From positions 27,177,129 through 27,241,128 of the forward strand of contig NC_052016.1 in the NCBI RefSeq assembly GCF_015832195.1: 64,000 nucleotides of DNA, in the 5' to 3' direction. Shown piece after piece: positions 24,801 through 37,705 of this stretch. The stretch comes from Motacilla alba alba (Eukaryota > Chordata > Aves > Passeriformes > Motacillidae). The notes under the pieces are model-generated. The model was given only the letters and a program-made list of their open reading frames with translations, searched no databases and was not told the DNA's origin. The position numbers and the translations under genes were made by a program. Each line of letters opens with the position of its first letter. The stretch's first letter is position 1.

Positions 24801-25734
24801 GAAGCATTACATTGATGGTGGAGCAAGTATATTAGTATTTTGTTGTCCTGTAACTTTTGTTCCTTGGAAGGTTTTAAGGATCCTGCCACACATTTACTGT
24901 CAGATTGAAGTCCTGCTGCTGAAGTGATCTCTACTCTCTCATTGTCCACTCTGTCACCTCCTGAAAGCTGCTGTCCCTGTAGCTGAGGTGACTGGGTGGC
25001 TTTTGAGCCACCTCTTGACCATCACATTGTGCAGGGCTGTATGTTGCCATGAATCAAAGCAGATTAAAATCTCCTTTAATAAGCCTGGCAGTTAACTGCA
25101 CAGATTTAGAAGAAGCCCCACAGTCCATATTGTGGGGACAGACGTTTCCCAGAAAAGGGCAAGGCAGAAGCTAGAGAGGGAAACTGCCTGCCACAGTTCA
25201 ATCTGTTTTGAATGCACATCAAAGTCTTCAATGGCATATGATGGAAACATAAAAAAAAGATGAAAAACCTACACAGAATAATAAGATTCATGTGATAACC
25301 CAAGACTAATATAACCTAACCTACAAGATCCCATCCCTCCCAAGAATTATGTCACTTTTCCTAGTGACACAAATCACATAAGAAATCATTGCTTTTGTGA
25401 ACAAGGAAATGTCATTTAAATCTAAGCATTTAGCCTGTTGAGGGGAGCTTCCCAGGGACTGGTAGAAATGAAAACGAGGGTAAGAGCACTGAAGGATTTT
25501 GTTTTCATTAAAACTGCAATTGATAGTGGATAGTATAAATATTCATTTCCAATTTAAAAAATAGAAATTTAAACAACAAATAGGACACAAAACAAGGAAG
25601 TGAACCAACCCCAGATAACATTTTTACTCATTACCTTGTCATTAGTCTGGATCAAAGTGCAGAAAAGAAGGAGAAATGTTTAAGCTAATAGGAGACAATT
25701 ATAGCAGTCAAGCGCTTTTTTTCACATCCACTTT
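21802..25734. other. Unique non-coding DNA, no gene seen
   Basis: AT-rich, with short open frames only (under 95 codons) and no recognised repeat. The stretch 23200-23850 is AT-rich and free of low-complexity tracts, but nothing in it can be named. Confidence 0.65.
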
Positions 25735-26409
25735 TCATTCCCTTCCTGATGTGTATTTGCCACCCAGACAATAGTAGGCAAGATATGCCATCCATTGTTT
25801 CATTAATGATAAAGGTGGGTGAAACAGGGGCTGCTGCCTGATCCCATGACAGAAAAATTCCCTGTCACTACAGTGTTCTGGAAACCCTATGTCTGACAAT
25901 GTGTCTTGTGCCATCCCTTCCTGCAGCCTCTCCCAGATGGGGGGAAGTGGGCTCCCACTAGGGCAGTTGTAATTTGGACAGAGAACAAGGCTCTTTTTGG
26001 GGCTTGTGGATGTGTTTTTAAGGCCAAATCCCCTCCTGCTGCCAGAGGCCCAAACTGCTCTCCATGCTTGTTTGAAGCTTTCAGCACAAGACCATTCTCT
26101 CCCAAACATAATCCAGAGATATGAAAATACGTTAAACTCTGCAGTCCTTTGCACAATCCAGGATCCCCTGGGCTCAGCTGAGCAAAAAGGATGAGAATTT
26201 TCCAACTGGAGCTCGCACATGCTCCAAATACCACAGGGTTTGCTATAATCTGTAATAATCACTTGCACACCAGTGCAATGCCTGAGCTCTGTCAACCCTT
26301 TAGCCACATCCCACTGCCTGGGCTGCAGCAAGAAGCACTGCAAGGACAGGTTTTGGAGGTCTGGGGACCACTGATAGACAGCCACATCCTCTGGTGCTGG
26401 GGCACCCAA
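25735..26409 (-). other. Long open frame of uncertain status, probably not a gene
   Basis: A stop-free stretch of 224 codons on the minus strand, the longest in the window outside low-complexity DNA. The first in-frame codon usable as a start at the 5' end is TTG and not ATG. The first in-frame ATG lies about 65 codons in and would leave roughly 160 residues. The translation has many Trp and Cys residues and no recognisable motif, signal peptide or membrane segment. Other frames on both strands are also open here (25887-26234 minus, 25906-26124 and 26191-26433 plus), which points to a stop-poor, GC-richer patch and not to coding selection. A lineage-specific exon or lncRNA cannot be excluded. 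Confidence 0.15.
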
Positions 26410-29400
26410 CCATTTGGGGAAGCTGTGTGCTGACCAGGCTGCGCTATTGCTGAGAGCAGCCCACCTGCCAGGAACAGTCTTGCATGGCTGAGCAGAGGTT
26501 ATTGAGATATATACTATAGGAAATCTCTTGGTATTGTAAGGAAAGGCAGCAAAAATCTGTAGAATAATGAATAGATAGTTTCAGCTTTTTTTTTCTTAAG
26601 CTGTACATTCTCCTGCCCTATGAACAACAGGCAATGGTAATTGGTGACTACTAGATAGAGGTTTTTTAAAAATGCATGTAGCTTAGAATAGCCTAAGTAC
26701 TCCAACTGACATCTTACTCTAAAAACCCACACCCTTTCTCCCCTTGCACTGTAGAGGATTCAGACAAGCAATCCTCTTCTCAGATATATTAATTCTAAAA
26801 TAAGGAACACATATAGCTATAGAATTTAATAGGGTTATTGGAATGGAAAATGGCACTTCCAGAAAATACATATCTTTGTTGTTGCCAGTGTGTAATACAA
26901 AACTGCATCTGGAGCCCCTGTTTTTGTGGCAATGTCTGAAAGGAAGTTTTATTTCTGCAATAATGAGAGACAAAGCCATGTAGTTTGCAAGCTGCTTCAT
27001 ATTTTGCATGCCCTGTGCAGAGGGTGCCTTTAGAAGGCACTTCACCTATACCAAATGCTGCCACAGAGCAACAGCATAAAGGAAATTTTATGTTCTCTGC
27101 CCCTTGCTGGACCTTTCTGGCTTCTCAGCACACAGTTCAGTAAGCAAAGATACAAACTAATAACAAAAGAGAAAATGCTTTTATTTATTTTTCCATGATC
27201 TCTAAGGTGGCAGTGACACTCAGAACACACTTCCCAAATGAATAATTTCAGACTTTATGGCTCATTCAATTTCAGTTTGGACACTGCATTTTATCCGGCT
27301 CGGGCTCTGTCAGTACAATGCAAAAGATAGCCATTCAAGATACTGGGTTTCTATTCTCCATATATGTAACATTGGCCAGAATTCAAGCCCAGAGACATAA
27401 CAGAGGCTTTTGTGCAGATATTTTTGGCTGATATTAGGAACTGCTACAATAAAGAGGGATGGAAGCCATCTGCAGAAAACACACACACACAGACAAAAGC
27501 AGTTTTACTGGTCAAGGAATCCAGGATCAATGCTTTGCTTCAGCTCTGGATATTATCAGAGCTATGCAGGAGCCAGAATTTCTGTCTCAGAGACAGTCCA
27601 GGATTTTGAATCTTTCCATATTAGATCAGAACAGAATGTTTATTTTCAGAATCTTCCCTACAAATGTTTTTAATTAAAATGTTACTTTCTATTTTGACAT
27701 TTGTCAATTACAATTTTTCATTTAAAAGGAAAATTCGGAGTGAAAACCCTCCAAAATGGAGCCAAGGGGTTCCAGTCTGTTCAGCTTGTCATTTCAAAAC
27801 ATTAGAGAAATGATGGCTTACAGAAAGTGAGAAGGTGGCTTCATTACTTTCCATTTTGTTCAAAATGAAATATCATTATAATCAATATTGCCTGCAAAAT
27901 GTCCCAGTTATAACAAGCTGATACTATCAAACATAAAGCCACTTCCACCAAACGTCTTTGACCATATTTGCTAAGAAGTACTTTTCTACACAAGAGGAAT
28001 TCAAATACCTGATATCCTTTCTGTGCAATTGTTCTTACTTCTGCCTCCCTCAACCTCATTTCTTATTAAAGCCTCAGGAGGAAACAAACTAGGAACGCTG
28101 TAGGGGAGGGAGAAAAGACCTAAAGGGAGAAGCAACAGCTGACACAAAAGAAGGAAATGCCTTATTAGGGACACCACTAAAGCTAGCAAGCTGTCCCTTG
28201 CATTTTCCTCACTCCCAGTGAGCTGGGGTGGCAAGTGCTCTCTATTGGAAGCATGAGCTAAGCTGAGCTGATCTTGAAAGCATGAGCTGAGCCAATCTAA
28301 GCTGAGCTGAGTTGGTCGTCTCATTCATGCAGGCTATGTTCAAGGGCTCTGGAGCCAGTCTGGCTGAGCCCTGAACTTGGTTCAAATGAAACATTTAGTA
28401 GGAGAGCCAAGAGGATCATCTCTGCACCAGGCACAGACTCTGGCACTTTGCTCATCCCTGCGCTCGCTGTGCTCTGCCAGCGGTGGAAGCAGAGGCACTG
28501 TGCTGATAACACATCCTGCAGGACATGTCCAGCCAGGCTCCCTGAGATGTGGCAGGGAGGCCCTTCCCTGGCAAGAGGAGTCAACAGAGCTTTGAGCTCA
28601 ACAAGGGCTCTCTCAGCTGCCCCACAGTAATTCTGTATGGGATCAGTCCCTGCTTCTCTCTGCCCAGCATCACCAGCAGCAATGCTGAAAGGGAATGGTG
28701 AGAAAATTATACTTAAAATTGAAATTCAGGTTCTCATAAGAAGCATGAGGAAAAATAGGCACTACAAAATGCCCTACAAAAAAGGCAACATGCTGAAATG
28801 GTCCACCTACATATTTAGAACTGGAAAACTAATATAGGAAACTAAAATAGGAAAAAAATCCAAAACATTCATTCAAAAGACTTCGTCCACACTTTATGAA
28901 GGTTTATGCACAGCTTTCCTTCTGCCACTCTGTCACCTGGACACTTCAATGCCTCTTTCCTGCCCCAGTCTGCACAGGACAAAGTCCAGCACTTCTTTCC
29001 TTGCCCGTGCTGCAAGCTCTGCCTGCCTCCATGTCTAGTCATGTACATCTGGATGAAGGCTTAAGTCATGGCTGGATGGCAGTGAGTTTGTAGCTACTTC
29101 CAGGCTTCTTTCCCCTTTACCCTCTCATCTTTTCCTCACAGTGCATGAGGACCCCATAGCGTGGTTCCTATATGCAATAAAATTTTTACATCAGCTTCAA
29201 TGAGGGGATGCCAGCCCAGTGATGCCTCTTGCTGCAGCAGTGCAGCAGTCTACAGCAGCACAGCAGTGACAATTTCATGCAGACCCTTGCCATGTAATTG
29301 CTGTTTCTGTTTTGCAGCTCTGAGTTGGTGCTGGTGAACTTTGAGAAATTCAGGACAGACATACAATTTTTTCAACCAAAGATCCCACAGTCAGGATTCC

Positions 29401-32400
29401 AGGTTTGGCATTGCACTGGACAAGGGCAGTCTGACCTTAATGCTCAATTCATGCCACAAGTGTAACGCTTAATTCATGCCTTTCAAAACAGGGTGTCTCT
29501 GGTGTTTATTCAGAGCCTGCTTAGTGCTTCTTGGTAGGACAAGAAGAGTAAGGTGTCAGCAAAATGGAGAATCCAGTGCAATATTGTCTTTGGCTTTCTT
29601 TACTTTTAAATTAAATACTTCTGGTTCCTTTTAAAACAAAACAGGAAGACTGTTTCCTCCCTGTTTGGTTTGTTTTGCAGTGTTTCAGCTCAGACTGGGT
29701 GGTACATTATTAATACAATTTATTAATAGGAGTTAATAATGGAAGCACAGATACTTAGGGAATAAGATCCCTTACAATTAAGAATATGAGGAGCCTACAC
29801 AAGAAAATGAAACCTTACATTGCCTAAACAGTTTTAATAATAACTAGTGAGTTTCCACTCATTAAGATTAAGTAATCTACATCAGAGAGATGTCAAAGAA
29901 AATATATTCAGAGATAACTGAAGAAAAAAACAGAGCAATGAATGGAGAATGAGGTCACACTTCTTTCCAAATATGCAAATAGATAAACATCAGAACAATA
30001 GATTTTCTTCTGTTCTGTTCACAAAGGTGCAGTTTCCTTATCTGAGATCATTGTGAGGCTAGTAAGAACACAAGACTTAATACAAAATCTTCCAGAGAAG
30101 ACAAACAGTTTGGCCAGGCTGGCTGTTTATTTTAGTAGAACCCTTTGTATACATACACATACACACAATATATGTGTTTGTGCATATGTAAAACCAAAGA
30201 CACTTATTTGTCACTCTACTTGCTGTTCCCTTTATATAGAAATATAATTGCACAATTAGAAGAGTGGAAATGGGAAAACAGTATTTTTTTTTCCTATAGC
30301 CTAATGGAAGTATTATATGTGTATGTATATGTATAAAGATGTTGTCTGTGTGACATGCAGAATTACTTCTTCAGTCTTCAAGTAGTTTTCATGTGTCATC
30401 TTACCTGTGGTGATGATAAGCAAGTCCATATTTCTTTGCAAATCTAACTTACTGCTGTCAGTAATTAAGCCCTAGACAGAAAGAACATCCAGCTCCTTCA
30501 GGACTGAACATTCATTTTCCCCCTCTAATATATTTGCCTCTCTCACCAGTCCCACACAAAACAAGACTACAAGTAGGAAAAGAAATTATCCCCTTCCAAA
30601 CATGACAATCATCTACTGTGGTTTGGCAAGGAGGCCTGAAACCATCTTATCATGGGAGATCTTTGACAGAAGATTATATTCCCAGGTTTTTCTTTCAGCT
30701 GACAATGCTTCAGAACCTGAACCATGAGCTGGCTGGTTAGAGCTTTCACTTTCCTTTCCATCTATTCTCCACTCCATGGTCCTCCTGTTCAGAACAGAAA
30801 ATTCCTTCTAAGCTTTGTCCTAGTTCACTGCAGTCCTGGGTCTCCTTCCTCTTGGTTTGGAGGGCGTGGTTTAGATATTCAACCTGTATGGGAAAAAACT
30901 CCAACAATATCACATAAGGAAATTGCTGGTGGTGGCAGAAGATTTTACAGCCAAGGGAGCTGTATTTCCATGGGTAATTCCATGGGAGGGTATTTCCATG
31001 ATCTTGGGTGACTCTGCCAAGGGAGCAGAACCTTCTGCCCCAAGTAAAGAGCATGGAATTGCATGAGCATGCATGCTCAGCACTTCTCACAACTGAAGTC
31101 CAAGGTGCCTTGTTTTTGTTAAAACCTGCCCAGGCAGAAGCAGAGCCTGCTCCGCATGATGTGCACTTCAGGATAGCATCATTCACTACCTCTGAGCATT
31201 TGGGAAAAAGAGCACTGGGAATGCCCAGGCCATTTGGAAATCCTATCTTCTATTCATGGCTAGTTACAGCTTCTCCTCCATGTGTAATTACATGCAGGAC
31301 CCAAGCAGTGAAGACAAGGTGACATGAGCTTTGCTATGAGCTGGACAAATTTTCCAGGACCCATTTAGTGCTGAGGTCTGGACTACCACATCTCTACTGT
31401 ATTTACTCCTGGGCCAGCTAGACCAAAGTCTGTGCAAGTGCACCTGCCCATTCTGGGGTCATTCCTTAAGTTACAACATATAAAATTCACAGAATTAGGA
31501 TCCCAAGTTTCCCATTTGATTTAATGAGATGGGACAAATGTTCCCGTCGTTATACCCCTTCCATGCAAAGTTTACTTTAGAAATTTTTCATAGTGCATAC
31601 CAAATACCAGGCTTTCATTCAAAGGCTGAAAAAGCATAACAACCACAAAGCAAACTTGTAGAACCCTTTTAAAACTATGTTTAAATCTATGCTGCCATCC
31701 AGATGCTAAAGGCAAGATTATTATCCACCCTTCTGCCTCCCTCATTACACTAGCTTTCCTAACAAGAGCAGGAAATCAAAGGAAGCTACAATACAAAACA
31801 GCATGTCAAGATTTTCAAAACAGAAAAAAAAGAGTTATCAGGCCTTTCAGATTTTCATTATATTTTACCACCATTAACTAAAGCTCTTTCTGAGACAGAT
31901 GTATTTTATCATACCATTTGTTTAATGAAGAGTTCAAATTCACAGATTGTGCTAGTGTTAGGGACAGAAATGGGAACTTATGACTCTGTGTCTGACAAAA
32001 GCTAATTCATAGGAGTCATCTGTGTGGAAAAATAACTGCAATAATATTCATAAAACATATTGTCCATGAAGAAACTCATGGCAAATGCAGCCTGAATAAG
32101 TTTCCACCACTGCTGTTTCCTTAGAAAGATATGTCATTCCTTGAGAAGTACGTGTAGTAAGTGATGCTGAAAGTTGCAGTGCAAATGCTCAGTGACTGGG
32201 TACCAACAGTTCTCCCAAAATACATTCCCCAGATAAAAGAGAAGTTCTCATCTGGAAACACACTGTCAGTATAGATACAAAAAAATTGGTTTAATGAGAA
32301 AATCAGTGTCAGTAGAAAACAGTGATAAAAAATGAGCAAAAACATAAATACAAGTGTGGAAGATGTGTATTACATCATTCTGTATTACTGAAGTAATGAT

Positions 32401-32539
32401 ATAGTCACAAGGGGAATAAAATGGTCAGAACCACCAAGAGAGGAGAATTGTGTTCAACATTAAAATGTCAGTAATAAAAAAGAGGCATAAAAATCTGAGC
32501 CTGAAGGGACCCACATAAATGAGTGTCTGATATTTCTAC
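26410..32539. other. Unique non-coding DNA, no gene seen
   Basis: No gene recognised. A short (CA)n lies at 27478-27491. A cluster of GAGCT/AAGCT repeats at about 28244-28312 and a GC-richer patch at about 28360-28680 stand out from an otherwise AT-rich background. An ACATAC/ATATGTG stretch near 30145-30180 and a GTATGTAT stretch near 30315-30340 are low complexity. Confidence 0.6.
28244..28312. repeat. Imperfect tandem duplication rich in GAGCT
   Basis: 'AGCATGAGCT' followed by 'AAGCTGAGCTGA' occurs twice with a spacing of about 30-36 bp. The repeat unit is imperfect, so slippage followed by divergence is likely. Confidence 0.7.
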
Positions 32540-33890
32540 ATATGCTTTTTTTTCTGAAGATATCTTTATCCTTTGTGCTAATTAAAATCTTCGTTTACAT
32601 GTACTTTGTCTCCCTCTTTCTCTTTGCTACTTCATTCTATTCTGTTCTTTCTTTTCTCATCATCTTTTATCTTTGCAGATACCTTCTAATTAATTTTTTC
32701 CTTGAGGTAATTTTTTTATATGCAATGCAGAATTAATTGCCATTTGTTCTTTTTTTCTTTTCCTATCTTACATTTTTTCTTTCTCTTTTTTTCCCCAGTG
32801 TTTTTCAACACTTCTCTCTCATTTTAGAGAACTCTTTTTCTGCTCTCATGTTCCCATTTTGTGGTTTCCTGTGCTTACTCCCTTTGTACCACACTTCACT
32901 CTCTCTCTTACCCTATCTCCTTTATTACAAAAATTCTCACAAGATACCTTTTCATAGCCTTAGAAAGGCTGATCCCTGCCTCCTCTCAGACACACTCTCC
33001 TTTCTTGGCAGCCTTTTCTTCACTAAACATATTAAACTCCTTCCAAGGTATTACTGCTTTGTCCCAGAATCTACTCACAACTGCAAACTCCCTCTCCACC
33101 AAATTTACTCATGCTCAGACTTATGTAATTTTCCCTACTGGCTAGAGATAGAAAACAGTATTAAATGCCCTATCTTCTCCTATTTTAATTCCAGAATTCC
33201 ATAGTCAGGTTAGGTCCTCAGAACTGAAGATTTCCATTTTGATCATCTTAGCATCTGCTGCCTGGGCTACAAGCTCCAGATCTGTTAGCCAGGACATTAG
33301 GGCCATGGGCCTCTGTCTCCTCCTCAGGCACTGACCTGATGCCACAGGAGATGTGCATAGACAGGACTTACCTAGGCTGCTGTTGCCGTTGCATCCAAGC
33401 CCTTTGAAGGATTCATAATCTTTGATGCGTATTTCTTGGCCCAAAGACTTTGCAAAATAAGGACATCAGAAGTGGCAAAGTAATGAGAAGACTAAACAAT
33501 GTGTCTCGGTCAAGAGCCAAGAGCCTATAAAAGAGCCAGGAACTGAGTTTACCTCTGCTGCTTTGCCCTGCTGTCTTTTCTTAGCCTCCCATCCTAGGCC
33601 ATTCAAACCTTCCCCAGCTCTCACCATGTACCCCTGACCTTTGAACACATGTAATGTTTCCTGGTTTTCTCAGAAAAACATGTAGCTCTACACTCCTCAA
33701 ACACACACAAACTTCTCTGCTTGCTACTATACACCCCTCTCTTACAGTAACTCTTCTCTACATCCATCCTTTTCTTTTTCTATATTCCTCCACATTTTTC
33801 AGTACCACCCCAAAATCACTCACCATTTCTAGACCCCTACTCTCACCTCCAGGTATCTTGTACTGACTCTAACATCTAAAAACAACTCTG
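32540..33890. other. Pyrimidine-rich, stop-poor block
   Basis: The plus strand is visibly rich in T and C, most strongly at 32540-33130 and 33650-33880. That removes purine-containing stop codons and opens a frame of 155 codons at 32737-33204 and others beside it. Their products are Phe/Leu/Ser/Pro strings that reflect composition. The first has a TTG start and no recognisable family. I do not call a gene. Confidence 0.6.
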
Positions 33891-35096
33891 CCTAGTGAAG
33901 GGAGCTCAGTGATAGGCCAAAAAGAAAAACATAACTTGTTCTAATTCTGTGAGCATTGTGACCTCTGAAAAACTGAGCAGCTTACTGGTAATTGCCACTA
34001 ACAAGTAGAGGTGACCAGACCGGATTGAAGGGAAGAAGTGGAAAAAACTCACGAAAGTGGGGGGATGTGGTTTTGAGGGTTTTTTTCTACTGACTTGGGT
34101 AGGGCTGAAAGCAGCAATATCACCAGGTGCAGGAAAAATGCAAGGAAATGCATGGCTGTGTCAATATCAGTCAATGCTATGATTGCAGGCAACATGTGCT
34201 AAGGTCAGACCAGCACTCCCTCAGAGTGCATGGGCAGAGGGCACCAGCATGCTCTCAGAGGGACTTGCTCTTTTCAGCATGGCTTTCTACACCATTGAAA
34301 TATTCATTGTTATGTAGCACAGCACCACCGAGTCTGTTTTCAACCAGCTGTTCTGTAATCTAGAAGCAGCCTGTTGAATATTCGGTGTGTGATATTTTTT
34401 TGTTTTTTCTGGACCCACCTTCACTCACTTTCTTTACACAGATACTGGGAAGTGCTCAGCTGCTGAAAATGCGTCTGAATACCAAAGACCTGGAAATCCA
34501 AGGGAGTAATTAAGAAAATTCATGATAGTTTCTAACACACCTTTATTACCTTGGTAATGAATTTTGATTGATCTGATGCAAGCAGGTGATTATGAGTGTT
34601 TTTAAATCAATTTACAGCTCAGAACTACTTGTGAAGTTGGCACAAGGACAGAGCATCGTGGGACCACGTGAGGCAGCTGTGCCTGATGCACCACATGGTC
34701 ATGCTGATGTCTCACACTACAGTTTTGGGTGGTGGCTGCTCCCTACCAGCTGGCTGCAGGAACAGTGGCATGCAATCAGAAATACCTATTTTAAATGTGA
34801 AAATAATCCTATTCCCACTTTTGTAATGCTGCTAGTTTCAAGCTTTGGGTAGATGTTCTGATAAGGCAGGCATTTTAACTGGCTAGATAATACCAGAATT
34901 TGCTTTCCTTGTTGCTTTTCTCTCCTTGGTGCTTTGATCTGTACAGAACTAGTTTGTTTCATTTCAAGTACCAACAGCTAAATGATCACTATGGTTTCTG
35001 GCTAATAAAGATCTGAGTCAACCAATTGACTTAGTGTGTTGTTTTACTTGTCTTTTTTACATTCTCTCTCTCTCTTTTATCTTTTTCCTGTTAGTT
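33891..35096. other. Unique non-coding DNA, no gene seen
   Basis: Ordinary AT-rich sequence without recognisable repeat family or coding signal. A short (TC)n precedes the G/T-rich tract at about 35064-35077. Confidence 0.65.
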
Positions 35097-35202
35097 TTTT
35101 TTTTTGGGGGGGATGGGGGTTTTTTTGTTGTTGTTGTTTGGGGGAGTTTTTGGTTTTTTGCGTTTTGGTTTCTTTTGGTTGTTGTTGTCTGGGGTTTTTT
35201 TG
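35097..35202. repeat. G/T-rich low-complexity tract with long G runs
   Basis: A plus strand almost free of A and C, with G runs of seven (35106-35112), five (35115-35119) and five (35140-35144) and TTG repeats between. The spacing allows a G-quadruplex if the G7 run supplies two of the four G columns. Confidence 0.85.
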
Positions 35203-37575
35203 CTTAAGTCATGGGCACAAGGTTAATTCCAGCTGCTCACTTCCTCTATAGAAGTCTTCTTCATCTACAGCAATAGATCTGGAAAGACGAGAGGAAACAA
35301 AAAGAGAGTCCTGATGCAGTACATAAATCAGGACATTGGCAAACCAGGCAGGATTTGTTTGTTCTTTCTCATTAGCATTCTTTCCCCACTAGTTCAATAG
35401 GGAATTTTAGCTGACTCTTCCTTTTGAGAGGAGGCCCTCAAAGCCTTCTCTTCTGCCCAGTGTCACATTCCTGTTCCAGCTTTTTCACCTCTACTTATCT
35501 AAGCTCGTTTTAAAATGTTTTAAATGGCTCAGCAACCCTCAAAGTCACACCTTTCACATGCACTATCTTCATGCTCATTTGCACCTAAAGTCATCCTTAA
35601 GGAGAAGAGGAAATATTTGGTAGCTCAGGAAAAACATATATATGTATGAAAGCAGTCTAAGTGCTAAATGGAACATGGCCACGGGGGAATTGCATGTGTG
35701 GAGGCATGCTGCTGCCTACACTAAAGTAAATGCACACTTCACTTGTTTCTTTCTTACTTTTTCTGCTTATGGTTATTTTACTTTATTACTATTCCTTACT
35801 TACACTCTGGCAGCATCCAAAATCCAGATCAGGGTGGAGGCAACTTCTGTGCAAGACTTTTGCAGTCAAAATACTAGACCTACTAGAAAACAACCTGAGG
35901 GAACTCATGACGGTCTCTTAAACTTGTTCTGAAGAAGAGCTTTGAATTTGGGAAAAAAAAAAACTCTTTTTCTGACACAGTAAAATTAGAGGGTTTAATT
36001 TTTTCCAGAAATAAATGATTTGAAGCTGGGTTTCAAAATAAGTTCATATTTCAGAATAAATTACATAACACCATATGCTATAGTAGTGTGACACGAGATA
36101 AAATAAAAGGGCCCAAATTCCTGCAACAGTGCTTCAGTTTTATAAAAAAGAATAGTTCCATGCCTAACTTAACAATAAACTTTGTGTAAGTGCCCCTTTT
36201 CACTGGGGATTTTGAATTTTCAGCTCTTTAGTGCAGATTGTAATAGAATTATAAAATTAAAGCTTTCAGATACAGGGATGTGTTTTAGGAAGTGGAAAAT
36301 ACTTTGTGCTCTTGAGTGACATTTATGGGTCAGGAAAAGACTACTGCAGAGTTATAAAGGAGTCTGTTTGTAGAGTTACAAACAGACTGATGTGCTATCT
36401 CATGTCTTGTTTGTGGGATTAATATTTTTCTCTGACACATATATTTGATTGTAAGAATTCCCTGCCCTGGAGATTTCATAATTACTCAGATATAAAGATT
36501 CAGCTTAAAAACAGAAGATATTTCTAATGTTCACTCACGTCTAACCAGACCTTCTCACCAGCCACAGGGAACCTGTAAAAATGTTTCACTTTTCATTGAA
36601 ACTCGCAGTTAGTGTATTTGCTTTTCAATATTTTAATTTCCATGCTGTATTTCAGTGACTTTCAGAGTAACAGTCAGGACAAAACAAACATAAGCCACAG
36701 CTCCTTGTCTTTAAAAAAAAAAAAGTCCTGTATAAGTCTACAAAATGCTATCATATTTTAGCTGAATCTAACAAGCAATGTGACCAAAATACTTGTTAAT
36801 CTGTAATGCTCATTTTGTCTACGGTTAACAGCACCCAGAGTCTAGATCTATTTAACAGAAGACAGAATTATTGATTGGGTTTGTTCTGCATTTAACACTA
36901 ATAAAAAGAAAAACCAGCATTTAGAGTTCTTTAGCAAAATATGCAACTATTAATGAGTGAATAAAAGGTAAGAAAAAGGAAAGTGAAAACCTTGCCTAGA
37001 CACATTAGAAATAAAGACACCTTCCTGTCTAAACAGCTTTTGGCAGATAACACATTTTCTGCTGCTTCTTGTCTTTGATGTTCTTGCTGCTGCTGTTCTT
37101 GACAGTTTGATGACAATTTGTAGTAAATCAAACAGTCCAAAAAAAAAAAAAAATCACTTAATACAACATTTCATTTTACCCAAACCAGGATTTTTAAATT
37201 CCAATTTGAAAACCTTATAAAAGACTGGCATTCCTTCTTCTACATAAATCAGAAAAATATTTCAAAATTAATATTTAATGGAAGTTAACATTTTAAAAGA
37301 TTTTTTAAAGGGAAAGGTTTATTAAAAATGTGAGAAATAAATGTCTAGGTTTTTTTTAGTATGCTTGTTTTTTGTTATTGAAATGAAAAAAAAATACTTT
37401 CATATATTTTTGATGTCATAAAATGAGCCTCCCCTGTTACAAAGAAAAAAAAAAGAAAATATTACATACCTCAGCAAAGTAGTCGAGTCAGCTACCAGGT
37501 GAGAAAAGTCACGGTACTGATGGGTGTATTCATATTCTCACATGTAGCATGGATGTAGAGGTCATCCAAAATTAC
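35203..37575. other. Unique non-coding DNA, no gene seen
   Basis: AT-rich. It contains a 12-bp perfect hairpin (36361-36388) and an A15 run (37139-37153). An open minus frame at 36931-37140 with a short Gln-rich segment has no recognisable family. Confidence 0.6.
36361..36388. repeat. Perfect hairpin, 12-bp stem and 4-nt loop
   Basis: AGTCTGTTTGTA (36361-36372) and TACAAACAGACT (36377-36388) are exact reverse complements around GAGT. It lies outside any recognised repeat. Confidence 0.92.
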
Positions 37576-37705
37576 CTTCATATTCATGGCCCTGTTATCT
37601 GCAAGTTTCCTGATGAAATTTTCAGCTGCCATTCGTAGGGATTGCTTCTTCTCTTCTGTCTTTACAGCTGAGGTGGCTGTAGTGGCCAGATAACTGGGAG
37701 TGTGT
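37576..37705 (-). other. Weak candidate internal exon, minus strand
   Basis: A 130-bp minus-strand segment is open, preceded by a plausible acceptor (pyrimidine-rich, ending in TTGCCAG at 37706-37712) and followed by a donor AAG|GTAATT at 37570-37578. It would encode about 43 residues, including KTEEKKQSLRMAAENFIRKL, an amphipathic Lys/Glu-rich helix in appearance. I do not recognise a family. The open frame itself spans 37492-37716 and could be chance in DNA of this composition. No partner exon is identified. Confidence 0.15.

Noticed and set aside
32737..33204. 155-codon membrane-like open frame
   Set aside because: The hydrophobic content follows from the T/C-rich strand, the start is TTG, and no family or codon signal is visible.
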